Shown here piece by piece: positions 10,573-21,461 of a stretch of DNA of 64,000 nt. Numbering within the stretch: position 1 is the first letter of the stretch; the number at the start of each line of letters is the position of its first letter. The notes under the pieces are model-generated. The model searched no databases, was not told the origin of the DNA, and worked only from the letters and a program-made list of their open reading frames with translations. This DNA comes from Valencia hispanica (taxonomy: Eukaryota > Chordata > Actinopteri > Cyprinodontiformes > Valenciidae). The stretch lies in NCBI GenBank assembly GCA_963556495.2, contig OY747713.1, positions 46,736,913-46,800,912 on the forward strand. The letters are read 5' to 3'. The position numbers and the translations under genes were made by a program.

Positions 10573-12785
10573 CAGGAGTTGATTCTGCTACCCCAACAGA
10601 TGATGGCTGAAGAGACAACAGACTTGTAGAAGATTTTCAGCATCTTGCTGCAAACCTTGAAGGACCTAAGCTTCCTCAAGAAGTCCAGTCTGCTCTGTCC
10701 CTTCTTGTAGAAGGCTTCGCTGTTGCGCCTCCAGTTCAGTCTGTTGTCCAGGTGAACACCAAGGTATTTATACTCCTCAACCACCTCCTTCTTCACCCAT
10801 GATGGAGACAGTGTTTGACTTATCCCCTTTTCTTGTGAAATCTACAATTATCTCCTTTGTTTTGTTCAGATTCAAGATAAGCATTGTATCACACCATGTC
10901 ACAAAGCGGTCCACCAGTTCTCTGTATTCAGCTTCTTGTCCATCTCTAATACACCAATACAACAATTGCAGAGTCATCTGAGTATTTCTGCAGATAACAG
11001 GTCTCAGATTTGTACTGGAAATCTAAGGTGTACAGAGTGAAAAGGAATGGTGAGAGTACGGTCCCCTGTGGTGCTCCTGTGCTGCTGACCACCAGGGTTG
11101 AACCTCAATCTTTCAGTCTCCCAAACTGTGGTCTGTTTGTCAGGTTGTCGTGGATCCAGGCAATTGTTGAGGGCTATACTTGTGTCGTTAAATGCACTGG
11201 AGAAATCAAAGAACATTATACTCCCATTGTTTCCTGCTCTGTCTAGTTGACAGTGGGTTGGTTGAAGCAGGTGGATGATGAAATATTCAACTCCAACTCC
11301 ACGCCTATAAGCAAACTGCAGCGGGTCCTGATATTTAATTGTTTGCTTATTCAGGGGGGCCAACAGGAGTCTCTCCAGGACCTTCATGATGTGGGATGTC
11401 AGGTTAACAGGTCTATAGTCATTGATGACTGATGGGTGATTTTGTTTTGGTATGGAACAAGGCATGATGTCTTCCACATCACTGGGACGTTCTCCTGGGT
11501 CAGGCTAAGATTGAAGAGGTGCTGCATAATCTCACAGAGCTGCTCTGCACAGGCCTTGAGGACTCTGGGACTGATACCACCTGGATCTGCAGCCTCTTTC
11601 CGGTTCAGTTTCTCTAGCTGCCTCTTCACCTGACTTCTAGAGACAGACAAGTGGGAGGGGGAAGCAAAGGGGGTATCAGGATGTCCTGACTTGGTTGAAG
11701 ACAAACTTGTGGAATCAGAAGAGTCCATGACTGAGGTGAAGGATAAAACATCCAAGGTGTGACAGGAAAGCTATTGGTCAGAGGAGGGTGGAATGTCTGT
11801 TTTGCTGGGGACAGGAGCTAAGCTAGTTCCAGAACTGAACCTACTGAAGAATGTGTTCAGTTCTTTGGCTCTGTCCAGACTTCCATCTATCTAATCCTTC
11901 CTGTGCTTAAAGCCTGTGATTAATTTCATTCCTGACCACACGTCTGATATTGTTCCTCTGTAGTTTGTTATCCACCTTCTTCCTGTATGACTCCTTGCTG
12001 TCTCTGATCTTGACCTTAAGTTGCTTCTGTATACTCCTCAATCATATCCTGTCTCCCTCCCTGAAGGCTCTTTTTTTGTTTAGGAGTTCCTTCAAGTCAC
12101 ATGTGATACAGGGTTTGTTATTAGGGAAGCATCTCACTGTTCTGGTGGGGATAATGTTGTCCCCACAGAAGTTGATATAGTCAGTCACACATTCAGTCAT
12201 GGCATTGATGTCCTCTCCATGTGCTTGGCAAAATGTCATCCAGTTTGTGTTCTCAAAACAACCCTGCAGGGCTTCTTCAGCTTCATGTGAGCATATTCTC
12301 ACAGTTCTCTTTGTCACAGGTTGCCTCTGAACAAGTGGTTTATATTCTGAGCGGAGAAAAACAAGATTGTGTTCTGATTGTCCAAGAGGAAGTCTTGGTT
12401 AGGACATGTATGCATCCTTTACATTTGCATATAACAAATCCAAGGTCTTGTGTTGAAATGTTGGAAGTGTAGACTAGAGCGGTATGGTTAAAATCACCGG
12501 ATATTGCCACAAATGCATGAGGGTGCTGGATCTATAGCTTTGCGACAATGGAACCGATGACATCACATACATTTTCTGCAATGGCTGAAGGTGAAATGTA
12601 AGCCAAACTGCCAAAATAACTCTGGTAGGCTCTCTTGGTAAATAATATGGACGAAAACTTACTGCCGTGAGTTCAATATCTGGGCTGCAGAGACAACACT
12701 TCACAGTAACATTTCCTGGATGACACCATCTGTTGTTGACAAGCACTGCTACTCCACTTCCTGGGGATCTTTACCGGTAAATGTA
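10573..12785 (-). pseudogene. Rex1/CR1-like LINE ORF2 (decayed)
   Basis: On the minus strand one decayed non-LTR retrotransposon polyprotein can be followed. An endonuclease C-terminal part (AVLVNNRWCHPGNVTVKC, SFRPYYLPRE) lies at about 12745-12480. A linker (EEALQGCFENTNWMTFC, CVTDYINFCGDN) follows at about 12290-12120. The RT begins with LNRKEAADPGGISPRVLKAC (about 11670-11580), then VMWKTSCLVP, NDYRPVNLTSHIMKVLERLL and FFDFSSAFN (about 11480-11190). The C-terminal region holds VVEEYKYLGVHLDNRLNW and KMLKIFYKSVV (about 10790-10600). Many stops and frameshifts are present. It is truncated at 10573 where gypsy sequence begins, so its 3' tail is lost. Assignment to the Rex1/CR1 group is from motif resemblance. 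Confidence 0.75.
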
Positions 12786-13109
12786 TCTTTTCTGTCGGGA
12801 TCAAATTCAATCATCTGCTTGTTTGTGAAGGACTGTAAACTAGCAGGGGAGCTAGGATAAATGGAGTGAAATCAGCAACGGGGAGGGGAGGGGGTTCTCC
12901 GCACCAACGGTTCCGCCCTCAACACCGGAGCGAATTGCTAATGAGCTACTGCCGCTCTTCTGAAGCTATGTCCTAGAAAACAGCACAGGTTTTGTGATTT
13001 TGGCAAAAAACGGCCTAATCATAATTTAAAGACTACTGAGAACACTTTAAAAAAGCTCAAAAAAATTATTGGGTCAACTCGGCCCGGGCTGGGTCCTTTA
13101 AGCCCCTAT
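12786..13109. other. Unassigned DNA between LINE fragments
   Basis: Includes a purine-rich patch (about 12874-12896) and a GC-rich patch (about 13078-13105). No coding motif is seen. Confidence 0.35.
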
Positions 13110-13623
13110 TTTTGGTCTGATATCCTGCTTGGCTGCAATGCCCTGTTGGACGGGGGGCATCGACTGGGATGATCCTCCCAGTAATTGAACATCCACTGTG
13201 TCCTGTTATCAACTTTTTACTTTCTGTAACATAGAAAGTTCTCTTATATCAGATCTTCTGTTCCTTCTGTGTTTCTGCTCTGTCTTCTCAAACCCCCAGA
13301 CGGTCGTGGCAGATGGCCGCTTCTACTGAGCCTGGTTCTGTTGGAGGTTTCTTCCTGTTAAAGGGGAGTTTTTCCTCTCCACCGTCGCTACATGCTTGCT
13401 CAGTATGAGGGATTGCTGAAGGATTGCTGTGGTTGGAAAGTCTGCTTCAACGGGGCCCAACCTCACGCCAATGACTGACGCAATCTGCTGGGATTCCTTA
13501 AATAAGAAACTTTTTAACTGATTGGAATGTTTGTATAAATGTATTGAAATGACTTCTTGTTAAGTGCCTTGAGATGGCATCTGTTGTGAATTGGCGCTAT
13601 ATAAATAAACTGAATTGAATTGA
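13110..13623 (+). mobile_element. L2 LINE 3' UTR fragment
   Basis: Carries the hallmarks shared by all L2 tails in this window: tgccctgttgga (near the 5' side), cctgttaaaggggagttttt, gggattgctg and the terminal ggcgctatataaataaactg followed by TTGAA/GAATT units. Non-coding and 5'-truncated. Confidence 0.85.
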
Positions 13624-14544
13624 GTATTTAACGCGTTTCCACAGGCTTTGTTTGGGCCAGGCTGAAGCCTTTTCTATGATAGAAAATTAAGTTAACTAAG
13701 TTAAATAATAAGCTATAGAGCCCCTCTGGTGACCCCCCAAAAATATATATTATATATAATTGGTGGCAACACGTTATGTCATGGACGTATTAATGTGAGG
13801 GAACAAGATAAGTAACTTGTGGCCAACAAGTCGTGGTTACTTTTTGCTAATGAATGGGAACGGCACAAATCTGAGAAAGTTCAAAGTTAATTATTTTCTT
13901 ATGTGATTATAAACATATGAATGAATTATAATTTGAAATATGTGCTGATAACACTTTCTTTTGTAAGACAAGGCACCATTTCTTAATAGTTTGGATGAAC
14001 CCAGCAGGCCTCATGTCTTCCTTCAAATTTTTGGTGCTGTTTGGTTCACGTTAAACGGATCGGAGGTCCGCTTCCAACGATAGTGGTGCATTTGATGCAT
14101 TGTGAACACCACCTGCACTCTGAGTCCCCGGACTATCCTGGAGGGACTAAAATCTGAGGGAGTCAGTAAGAGGCCTTTTTGCTGCCTGGTAGAGAGCCTG
14201 CAGAGCAGGAAAAAGTCTGCTTAAAGAAGCGCTTGCTCATTACAAAAAGTAACAAATCACAGAAATGCACTTATGCAAAAGATGTATTCAATCCTCACAT
14301 ATCGTTTTTGTGTACAATTTTCCATGTGGCTGTTATTTGATCAGCTTTCTTACATTTATTGCCGTTGACAGTCATAACAAAACAAACCACTGTCCATGGT
14401 GCTGATGTTCCAAGCCACTACATAGACCTAACCTTAAAGACTCTCTGCCTCAGGTTATAGTTATCAAATTTACTTAGATATACTGTATTCAACTTCAATT
14501 CCAGAATATTAACATTTTTCTGCACGAAGCTATTACTATTATGA

Positions 14545-15911
14545 AGTTGCCGTCTTTGGACCAGAATCACTTCATCTGGATGGGATTAAATTGGCCTCCA
14601 GGAATAACATAAAGAACCACTGCGCTATTTTTGACCAAGACATGACATTCAAATTCCATATTAAACAGGTTTCTATGATTTCCTTCTTTCGCCTCCAGAA
14701 TATTGCTAAAATTAGAAACATCCTGTCTAGGAATGATGCTGAGAAACTAGTCCATCCATTTGTTACTTCAAGGCTGGACTACTGTAATTCTTTACTATCA
14801 GGAAGTCCACAAAATGTAATTAAAAGCCTTCAGTTGATCCAAAATGCGGCAGCAAGAGTTCTGATGAATATTAAAAAGAGAGATCACATTTCTCCTGTTT
14901 TAGCTTCCCTTCATTGGCTCCCTGTTAAATCCAGAATAGAATCTAAGATCCTCCTTCTTACATACAAAGCCCTTAACAATCAGCTCCATCATCCATCAGA
15001 GATCTGATTGTTCCATATGTTCCTAACAGATCATTTTGCTCCACACTGCAGGTTTACTGGTGGTTCCTAGGATTTCTAAAAATAGAATGGGAGGCAGATC
15101 TTTTAGTTATCAGGCTCCTCTCCAGTGGAACCAGCTCCCAGTTTTAGTCTGTGAGGCAGACACTCTGTCTACTTTTAAGACCAGGCTTAAAACTTTATTT
15201 TTTGATAAAGCTTATAGTTAGTGGGTAAGGTCATCCTGAGCAATCTCTGTAGTTATGCTGCTATAGGGTCAGACAGTTGGAGGACAGAGTGACCACTTTT
15301 CTTAACTTCTACTTCTCTCCAGTTGCATTATTTGCTGTTATTTTGACTGTTAACTTTGTTTTCTCTCAGTGTTTTTCTCTCATTGAAGCTACTCCTGGTA
15401 CTCCTGGTAGCTACAATGCCCTGTTGGACATGGGGCATTGACTGGGATGATGGTGCCAGTAACTGAGGATCACCCGTGTCCTGTTAACTTTTTACTTTCT
15501 TTAATATAGAAAGTACTCTTACATCAGTTCTTTTTGTTCTTTCTGTGTCTCTTCTCGAACCCCCAGACAGATGGGGCAGATGGCCGCTCGCACTGAGCCA
15601 GGTTCTGCTGGAGGTTTCTTCCTGTTAAGGGGGAGTTTTTCCTCTCCACTGTTGCTACAGATGACAGTAGAGAGGCTTAGCATTAGGGATTGCTGCGGGA
15701 TTGCTGTTGTTTTAGTCTGCATCAGTGGGGCGTAACTGCCAATCATTGACTCGATGCAATCTGCTAGGATTCCTTAAATAGGAAACAAACAAACTTTAAA
15801 CTGATTGGACTGTTTGTATGATTGTATTGAAATTAATTTCCTTGTAAAGTACCATGAGATGACATCTGTTGTGAATTGGCACTATATAAATAAACTAAAT
15901 TTAATTTAATT
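14545..15911 (+). pseudogene. L2 LINE, ORF2 C-terminus plus complete 3' end
   Basis: The last part of an L2 ORF2 is readable. It begins with a KLASRNNIKNHCAIFDQDM-like stretch and continues through LVHPFVTSRLDYCNSLLSG, LQLIQNAAARVLM and HISPVLASLHWLPVKSRIE. After a frame break it reads AGLLVVPRISKNRMGGRSFS, APLQWNQLPV and STFKTRLKTLFFDKAYS, ending at about 15221. The 3' UTR (15222-15911) contains the ccctgttgga, gggggagttttt and tatataaataaact landmarks. It sits inside the TIR-bounded region 13718-17053. Truncated and frameshifted, so inactive. It is one of the better preserved L2 copies here. Confidence 0.87.
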
Positions 15912-16499
15912 ACTAAACTGTACAGCAATATTTTTGATCTATTCTTTTACAATTGAGATGTAAGGTATTTTATAATAGCCTAATATACTGTATGATGGAG
16001 AGGCAAAACAGCCCTTTGCTGCAGTTTTTGCGAGACTTTAGAACTGATGAAGAAATCTTGAACAAACTGAATGCTCAAAAGGTATATACTTGAAAATGAG
16101 TTATAACATGCCATGTACACAATCAAGAATATACAAATAAAGTTTTAGACACTCTTTTCCTGAAAACGAGAAAGACAACTATTCTGTAACTGCTAGAACA
16201 GCCACAAGTGGTCATTTTGACCGTCTCATTTAAATCTCAAATCTCTAAACCATGATCAAACGTCATCAAACAAACTTACAACATACATAGATAGGCCTAG
16301 GCTAAGCTTATACAAGTTAGAGTTTCAAAAATCTAACAAAGATATACTACAACAAATCAACTAAAATTTCAGCCTGCTTCATCACAGAAACAAAATATAA
16401 ACATCAGTTTTCAAATGGCAAAAAAAAAGTAATATACGATAATCAAGTACCAAATGGAAGTGACAGAACAGACAAAGTCAGTAAAAAAGAGCTAAGAAT

Positions 16500-16995
16500 G
16501 ACAGAATATGTATATTATTCTATTTACATTATTGCTCTATTGAAATATTTACTTAATGCAAGCAGCACAGGCCACTTCTACGTCTGGCACAACTCCCACA
16601 CACAGCTTTGTGGCATCTGCTTCAGGTGTTGGATGTTTGATTTCAGTGCAGTTTCTCTGCACCATATACTCCTATACCTCCTTTTCTGAGATTGCTGCAC
16701 TTTTGAGACCTGATGGCTTTAACTTCTACCTTGTTCTACCAGCTTTGATGCCTGTCGCCCTTTCGTAAACTCTGTGTGAATCTCTGCTCCAAGCTGCTGC
16801 AGAAATTTGCGTCACAGGATCTGGGTCCCAGCGCACATCAACTGAATATTTCCTTGCCATCTGATCCAGAAGGTTCACACCGTATTTCGTGTCGTTGTAA
16901 TAGACTACTGCACCATCTCCAGCTTTGCTTATGGCCCATCAATGATGCCCACATCTGTGTGCACAGTGCCAAGAACAGAGACGTTTTTGCAGTGT
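16500..16995 (-). pseudogene. piggyBac-like transposase remnant
   Basis: The minus strand carries pieces of a piggyBac-family (PGBD) transposase C-terminal half. KNVSVLGTVHTDVGI lies at about 16990-16945. After a frame change, VVYYNDTKYGVNLLDQMARK follows (about 16910-16850), matching the family's conserved Y-N-x-T-K-x-G-V-D-x-x-D-Q-M block. The next piece is KFLQQLGAEIHTEFTKGRQA in another frame (about 16820-16757). The following, poorly conserved part may be the Cys-rich tail. Stops, two frame changes and a deletion of the W-P region make it dead. The DNA-binding N-terminus and first catalytic residues are absent. The family call rests on these blocks only. Confidence 0.65.
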
Positions 16996-17149
16996 ATTAG
17001 TAACGCATGACCATGGATTTTTTTTATTTTTATGGAGGTCACCAGAGGGGCTCCGAAATAAATTGAACTTGAGTGCATTGTTTATTTACTAGGATCCATT
17101 GGAATATACACAATTTACTTAGAATCTGTCCATATCTTTGGACTGACTG

Positions 17150-17255
17150 CATTTTCCTTCATATAAATTAGGTGGTCTTTATTTCTCTTTTTGTAAAGTA
17201 CCTTTGAATAACGTTTGCTGTGAACTGGTGCTATATAATTGAACTGAATTAAGCT
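17150..17255 (+). mobile_element. Degenerate L2-like tail
   Basis: Reads ttgtaaagtacctttgaataacg...gctgtgaactggtgctatataattgaactgaatt, a diverged version of the L2 3' terminus seen elsewhere in the window. Confidence 0.55.
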
Positions 17256-17339
17256 GATGGTAAAAATGCTAACCAAACTGACCATATAAAAAAGAATTAC
17301 CCCCTAACCATAAAAGCTGTCAATAAGTTGTTTTTTTAC

Positions 17340-17480
17340 ATCCCAGATTGTCCTAATTGTTTTAGTTCAGCAACAATGAAGGGCATTGCAGCATGAACAG
17401 CCTATTTAAGGGCATGCCACAGCATATCAATTGGACCGAAATTTTGAACTTTGACTTGGCCGCTCCAGAATCATATTTTA
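17340..17480 (-). mobile_element. Short Tc1-like relic
   Basis: The minus strand of this stretch resembles the Tc1 transposase region around the PxLNPIxxxW motif (gcatatcaattggacc on plus is the usual caatIggattIagItc landmark; also tttgacttggccgctcc). Strongly diverged; no termini seen. Confidence 0.4.
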
Positions 17481-18083
17481 TTTCCTCCAGAGGTGGACTT
17501 GCTGGTGTGTATAAAATACATATCCCATATAAATACGTATTAAAGTGTAAAAGTATGTTTTTTTTATTGAATAAGGATAAAACAGGTAAACCATCAGCTC
17601 CTTTCAAAACTGAAGTCACACATTGACTTATCAAGATAGGAAAAACAGGATCAAAGCACATTATACAACACAAGAATAAATACACATTCAAAGTTTTGAA
17701 TATAACACACCCCGCATGTCTGCACACTGAAACACATGCAGTACAAAATCTATACACATTAAATGAATCGATAAATGAATGGATGCAGTAGCCTCCCTGC
17801 AAGCTTGAATACGCACACAGTATACAGCACAAACATCATAAGAGGCCAAATCAATTTAAATTAAAATAAAAAAATGTATCTGCTGAACATATTTAACTGA
17901 AATCTAAAGCATGCATATTAACTAAAATAATAGAACACATATTTGACAGGTTCCCCCTTACCATAATCGCTGCTAAAACTGCAGAAACAATGTGTGAGCA
18001 GGAACCTGCAGGAACCAGAATGTTCTTGTTCTTGATTTTGAATAGCTGCCACGTTCGTTTTGACCTGGCCATGTTTAATCTAT
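17481..18083. other. Unassigned DNA
   Basis: Holds a minus-strand open frame of 156 codons (17362-17832) rich in Cys and Ile. It has no recognisable domain, overlaps a plus-strand frame and the Tc1 relic, and starts in low-complexity DNA. I do not call it a gene. Confidence 0.45.
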
Positions 18084-18345
18084 ACGCGCACGCACGCACG
18101 CACGCACGCACGCACACAAGTCCGTATTGCTACCCATATTAGGACTTTATATTGACTTCCATTCATTTTAATAGCTACATTTATGCCTAACCCAAACCCT
18201 TATCCTAACCCTAACCATTACCAGTTTATTCCTAACCTTAACCAAAACATAATTCACAGCATACCTCTAAACCTAACCCCTAACCCTAAAAAACGGGGTC
18301 CACCATATTAGGACTGGGCCTTGGTCCCTACAAGGTCCATCAGTC
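18084..18345 (+). repeat. (ACGC)n microsatellite plus degenerate TAACCC block
   Basis: About 30 bp of ACGC repeats is followed by a conserved module (ttatattgacttccatt) and then degenerate telomere-like taaccc/taaacc units (about 18190-18295). A similar order occurs at 40.8-41.04 kb, so this is a dispersed repeat rather than chance. Confidence 0.75.
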
Positions 18346-19502
18346 TTCAGAAGGTTAGAGAATATGCCAGAGAAGGTCCTAAATACGGTAGCTATACAAA
18401 AACACACACACACAGACACACAATTTCACACATTTCTGCAGTATATTTCAATAAAAAGTTAAACTGATACATAATCAGACTACAACTGGGTTTTTGGAAA
18501 TGTTAATGAACTATTTGGATTATACTTGTGATGTTTCAGCCGAGGGGTGAGTGTTTAATTGTGCACTTCTTGGTCATTCAGGTGATCAGCAATACTTTGC
18601 CACACTTTTTCTCTTTGCTTTATCACCGGCATTGTTGCCTTTCTTTTTAATTATGTCTTTTACCTTCTCATATGCTTCCATGAGGTTTTCTGCCTTCGAC
18701 GGGGTAAAGTAAGCCCTCTATTAGCCATAATGAATTAGTGAATCTGTGATAGGTTGCATGGTCTAGTTAAGGGAACCGTAAGCGCACTTATGTGGGATAG
18801 GTTACACCTGGTTTGATCAATCCGTGTCTGCTCATCTTGGCTTGGTCTTTGTGCAACCAATTAAGCCTGGATGCTCTGGTGCTGGATTCAATGAGCTCGG
18901 CTCAGTCATTTATCCTGGATGTGTTAATCCTACTTTTGTGCAATAGGCTCCAGATTGGAGGAAAAACTTATTATAGAGTCCTAATATCAGGAGGAGATGG
19001 ACCAAGATGTAGGATTACTTGTTGTGAGGAAGGAATCTTCAGCAACAAGGGAACCAGTTTACTTCTGCCTCTGCCACCTTTTTACACTGATGAGCCTTCA
19101 TGAGCTGCTGCTGTGGGTGGTTGAGCCTGTCAGGTGTCACTGCTGAGAAACAACACTCACACAGACACATACTCAGATCTGCACTCGGGTCGGTACATAA
19201 AAAAATTCATGTTATCACTATCAGGTTCTGGTTAAGGGAGTTCTTAATTCTGTGGGTCTGGCCTGCATGCAGATAGAAAAATTCAACTCCGCTGTGATTT
19301 TTTTTTTTTAAACAATTAATTCATTGCTTTATGTGGGGGTTACTTTTTCACATCACCAGGTTGGTTTGGATAGTTTTCTTTTGTATTAATTAATGACTTT
19401 ATCTTTTGAAAACTGCTTTTTGTATTTACTCAGGTTGTCTTTGATTTGTTTGTGCAGAAATATTTAAGTGTGACAGAAATAGGACATCTGTGAAGAGGAA
19501 AA
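18346..19502. other. Unassigned DNA
   Basis: No coding motif recognised. The 96-codon frame at 18813-19103 lacks family features. The stretch 18760-18960 has palindromic, transposon-like wording but no clear termini. Confidence 0.4.
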
Positions 19503-19757
19503 AATATTTTAGATTCCTCTCAAACCCTCAGTCGGTCGTGGCAGAAGGCAACTCATACTAAACTAACTTCTGGTTCTGCTTTCCTGTTAAAGGAGAGCTT
19601 CTTTTTTCCCACTGTGGCACATGCATGCTCAGGAAGAGGGATTTCTGTGAAGGATCAGTTGGAATGTCTGTATGATTGGATTTACTTTTTTGTTTGTGAA
19701 AAGTGCCATGCAATGACCTATGTTGTGAATAGGTGGTATATAAATAAACTGAATCGA
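19503..19757 (+). mobile_element. Degenerate L2 LINE 3' tail
   Basis: Matches the L2 landmarks (ccctcagtcggtcgtggcag, cctgttaaaggagagcttc, tatataaataaactgaat) with internal deletions. The following retroposon inserted 10-20 bp beyond its end. Confidence 0.75.
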
Positions 19758-19778
19758 AATATAGAATGTGTATACTTT

Positions 19779-21448
19779 CCTTAAACACCAGAGACCCCAC
19801 ATCTATGTGTGTGTGTTAGCATGCTGGTGCATATAAGGTTTCTCCATAAGAGTGTTCGATAGTTGGTGTGAGCAGACATCAATCCGTCTCCCAGGAATCG
19901 ATGCAGACTTGAAGGAGATCGGAGCAAAGACGTCCAAAGGACCGCCTGAGCCCCAGGTGGACCCGGGCGGGGCCGACCGCATCCCCCAAGAGAGGAGAAA
20001 AGGAGAACCCCAGGGGAACATCCAGCGGCCACCACGCAGGGGCCCGGGGGGCAGCAGTGACGAGCCCACGGGCCCAACCGGCAACCGGCCGCTCAACGGA
20101 ACGGGGGAGCCGGGGCCCAGGGGCACCCCACCCCCCAGCAGGGACCCGACAAGGGACCGGCCGACGAGGGGACCCCGGCACTGCACGCGCCGCCTTCACC
20201 CTAGGCCAATCCCCACCGCCAACATCCCAGCGCCCCACCGATAGCCGCAAGGGACGGACAGCATCCCCAGGCCGGGCTCAGCCAGCATCTGGACACCAAG
20301 TTGTACCAGCTCCCGGGTCCTGATCCCGCGCAACGCAGGGCGCCGAGACCAGGCATCCAACGAGGGCCAGGGCCGGTCCAACCCGCCAATGAACCGGCCA
20401 CGCACGGTGCGCACAGAACAGGTGATCAAACGAGCAGAGACGCCGGATCCGCATCTCGCCGAGCCACCGAGCAGGCACCACCCAACAATCCCAAACCTGG
20501 CACCTCTAAAAGAGGTGCCCCAACCAACCAAAGGAAGATATCGGCCCACCCCATCGGCCGACCGACACACCGGCCCTGCCAGGCCCGGCACGCACCAGGT
20601 CCGAACCGGATTGACCACCGATGCACCGGCAGGCAGGGGCCCCCGTCACCGGCGGCGAGTGACGGAGGGGAAATAGGCCCCCCATTAAGTGTAAGGCGTG
20701 AGGTGCGCCAGGCGAGGGGGCAGACCAAGATCCAACATGACAGGTAGACAAAGACATACGGACACAGTCATACGTTCCCTCCCTCTTAAACCCATACATT
20801 CTCACTGACTCACCAAGACACCCAACAAAATGACGCTGTACCCTCACTCACACACCCCATGCACACTTTATGCTCCCAGGTCCAGGTACCGATGCCCCAG
20901 TAGAGCCACCAGGAAATATTCTTGGGCTGAGGTTATCATTACTAGAGCTTGATTAATCGGTACCATGAGTTTTTCTGTGACATTGTTGTTGTATTTTTAA
21001 ATCTATTTTTGTGTGATGTGGTTGTGTAATTCTTAGTTCACAATGTTTGGTTGGTTTTGTCGATTTTCCTTTTTCGTGTTTTGTTTAGTTTTTTCCGTCT
21101 CTCTGCCGTCCTGTGGGTATGGAGGCAGACTTCAATGTCTTCCTGTGTTTTCTTTGTTCCCCTTCCTCTCTTTTGTATTTTCAACTCACCCTCTCTCGAC
21201 TTTTTGTTTCCTACCTCTCTTCTTCATCTTCCTTCTTTCTTCTCCTTAATTTTCCGTCTCCGTGTCCATAACATCAGGAAATAAAAACCCCAACAATTCA
21301 TAAAGATTTTTCACACATATATCAAGTGGAGGACTATAGCAAAAGCTGTACTGCTCCGCTTGTGAAAGTAAATCTGTTGGGCTTCTACTTGGTACTCGGA
21401 CACCAATTCTGAGCTCCCCACTGCCAAACGGGACACGTAAAAAAAAAA
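19779..21448 (+). mobile_element. GC-rich retroposon with poly-A and target duplications
   Basis: The element is flanked by a 13-bp direct repeat, ATGTGTATACTTT (19766-19778) and ATGTGTATGCTTT (21449-21461), one mismatch, and ends in a run of A. This is the hallmark of LINE-style target-primed insertion. The inside has a strikingly C-rich part (about 19920-20700), a transition region, and a pyrimidine-rich 3' part (about 21040-21250). The last 450 bp match a second copy at 40120-40587, also with target duplications. Open frames of 120-150 codons overlap in several frames in the C-rich part. They are Pro/Arg/Gly-rich and overlap antisense frames, as expected from base composition, so I do not call a protein. 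It is probably the 3' UTR of a larger LINE (L1/Tx1-type is my best guess) or an independent non-coding retroposon. Confidence 0.75.
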
Positions 21449-21461
21449 ATGTGTATGCTTT

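Larger units (their letters stand above)
13718..17053. mobile_element. Possible DNA transposon bounded by GAGCCCCTCTGGTGACC
   Basis: A 17-bp sequence, gagcccctctggtgacc, occurs at 13718-13734 and as its exact reverse complement at 17037-17053. Similarity continues inward (CC then A-rich). Between the ends lie an L2 LINE fragment and a minus-strand piggyBac-like transposase remnant starting close to the right end. This suggests a non-autonomous or deleted element later hit by L2. No clear target duplication, and in particular no TTAA, is visible at the edges, so membership of the two ends in one element is inference. Confidence 0.5.

Noticed and set aside
11010..11750. Plus-strand frames opposite the LINE
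   Set aside because: They are shadows of the minus-strand LINE ORF2, which carries the recognisable RT motifs.
17362..17832. 156-codon minus-strand frame, Cys- and Ile-rich
   Set aside because: No signal peptide, domain or splice context. It overlaps a Tc1 relic and opposite-strand frames.
19803..20747. Overlapping open frames of 120-150 codons, Pro/Arg/Gly-rich, on both strands
   Set aside because: Frames on both strands and several registers are open at once, as expected in stop-poor GC-rich DNA. No domain is visible and the region lies inside a retroposon with target duplications.
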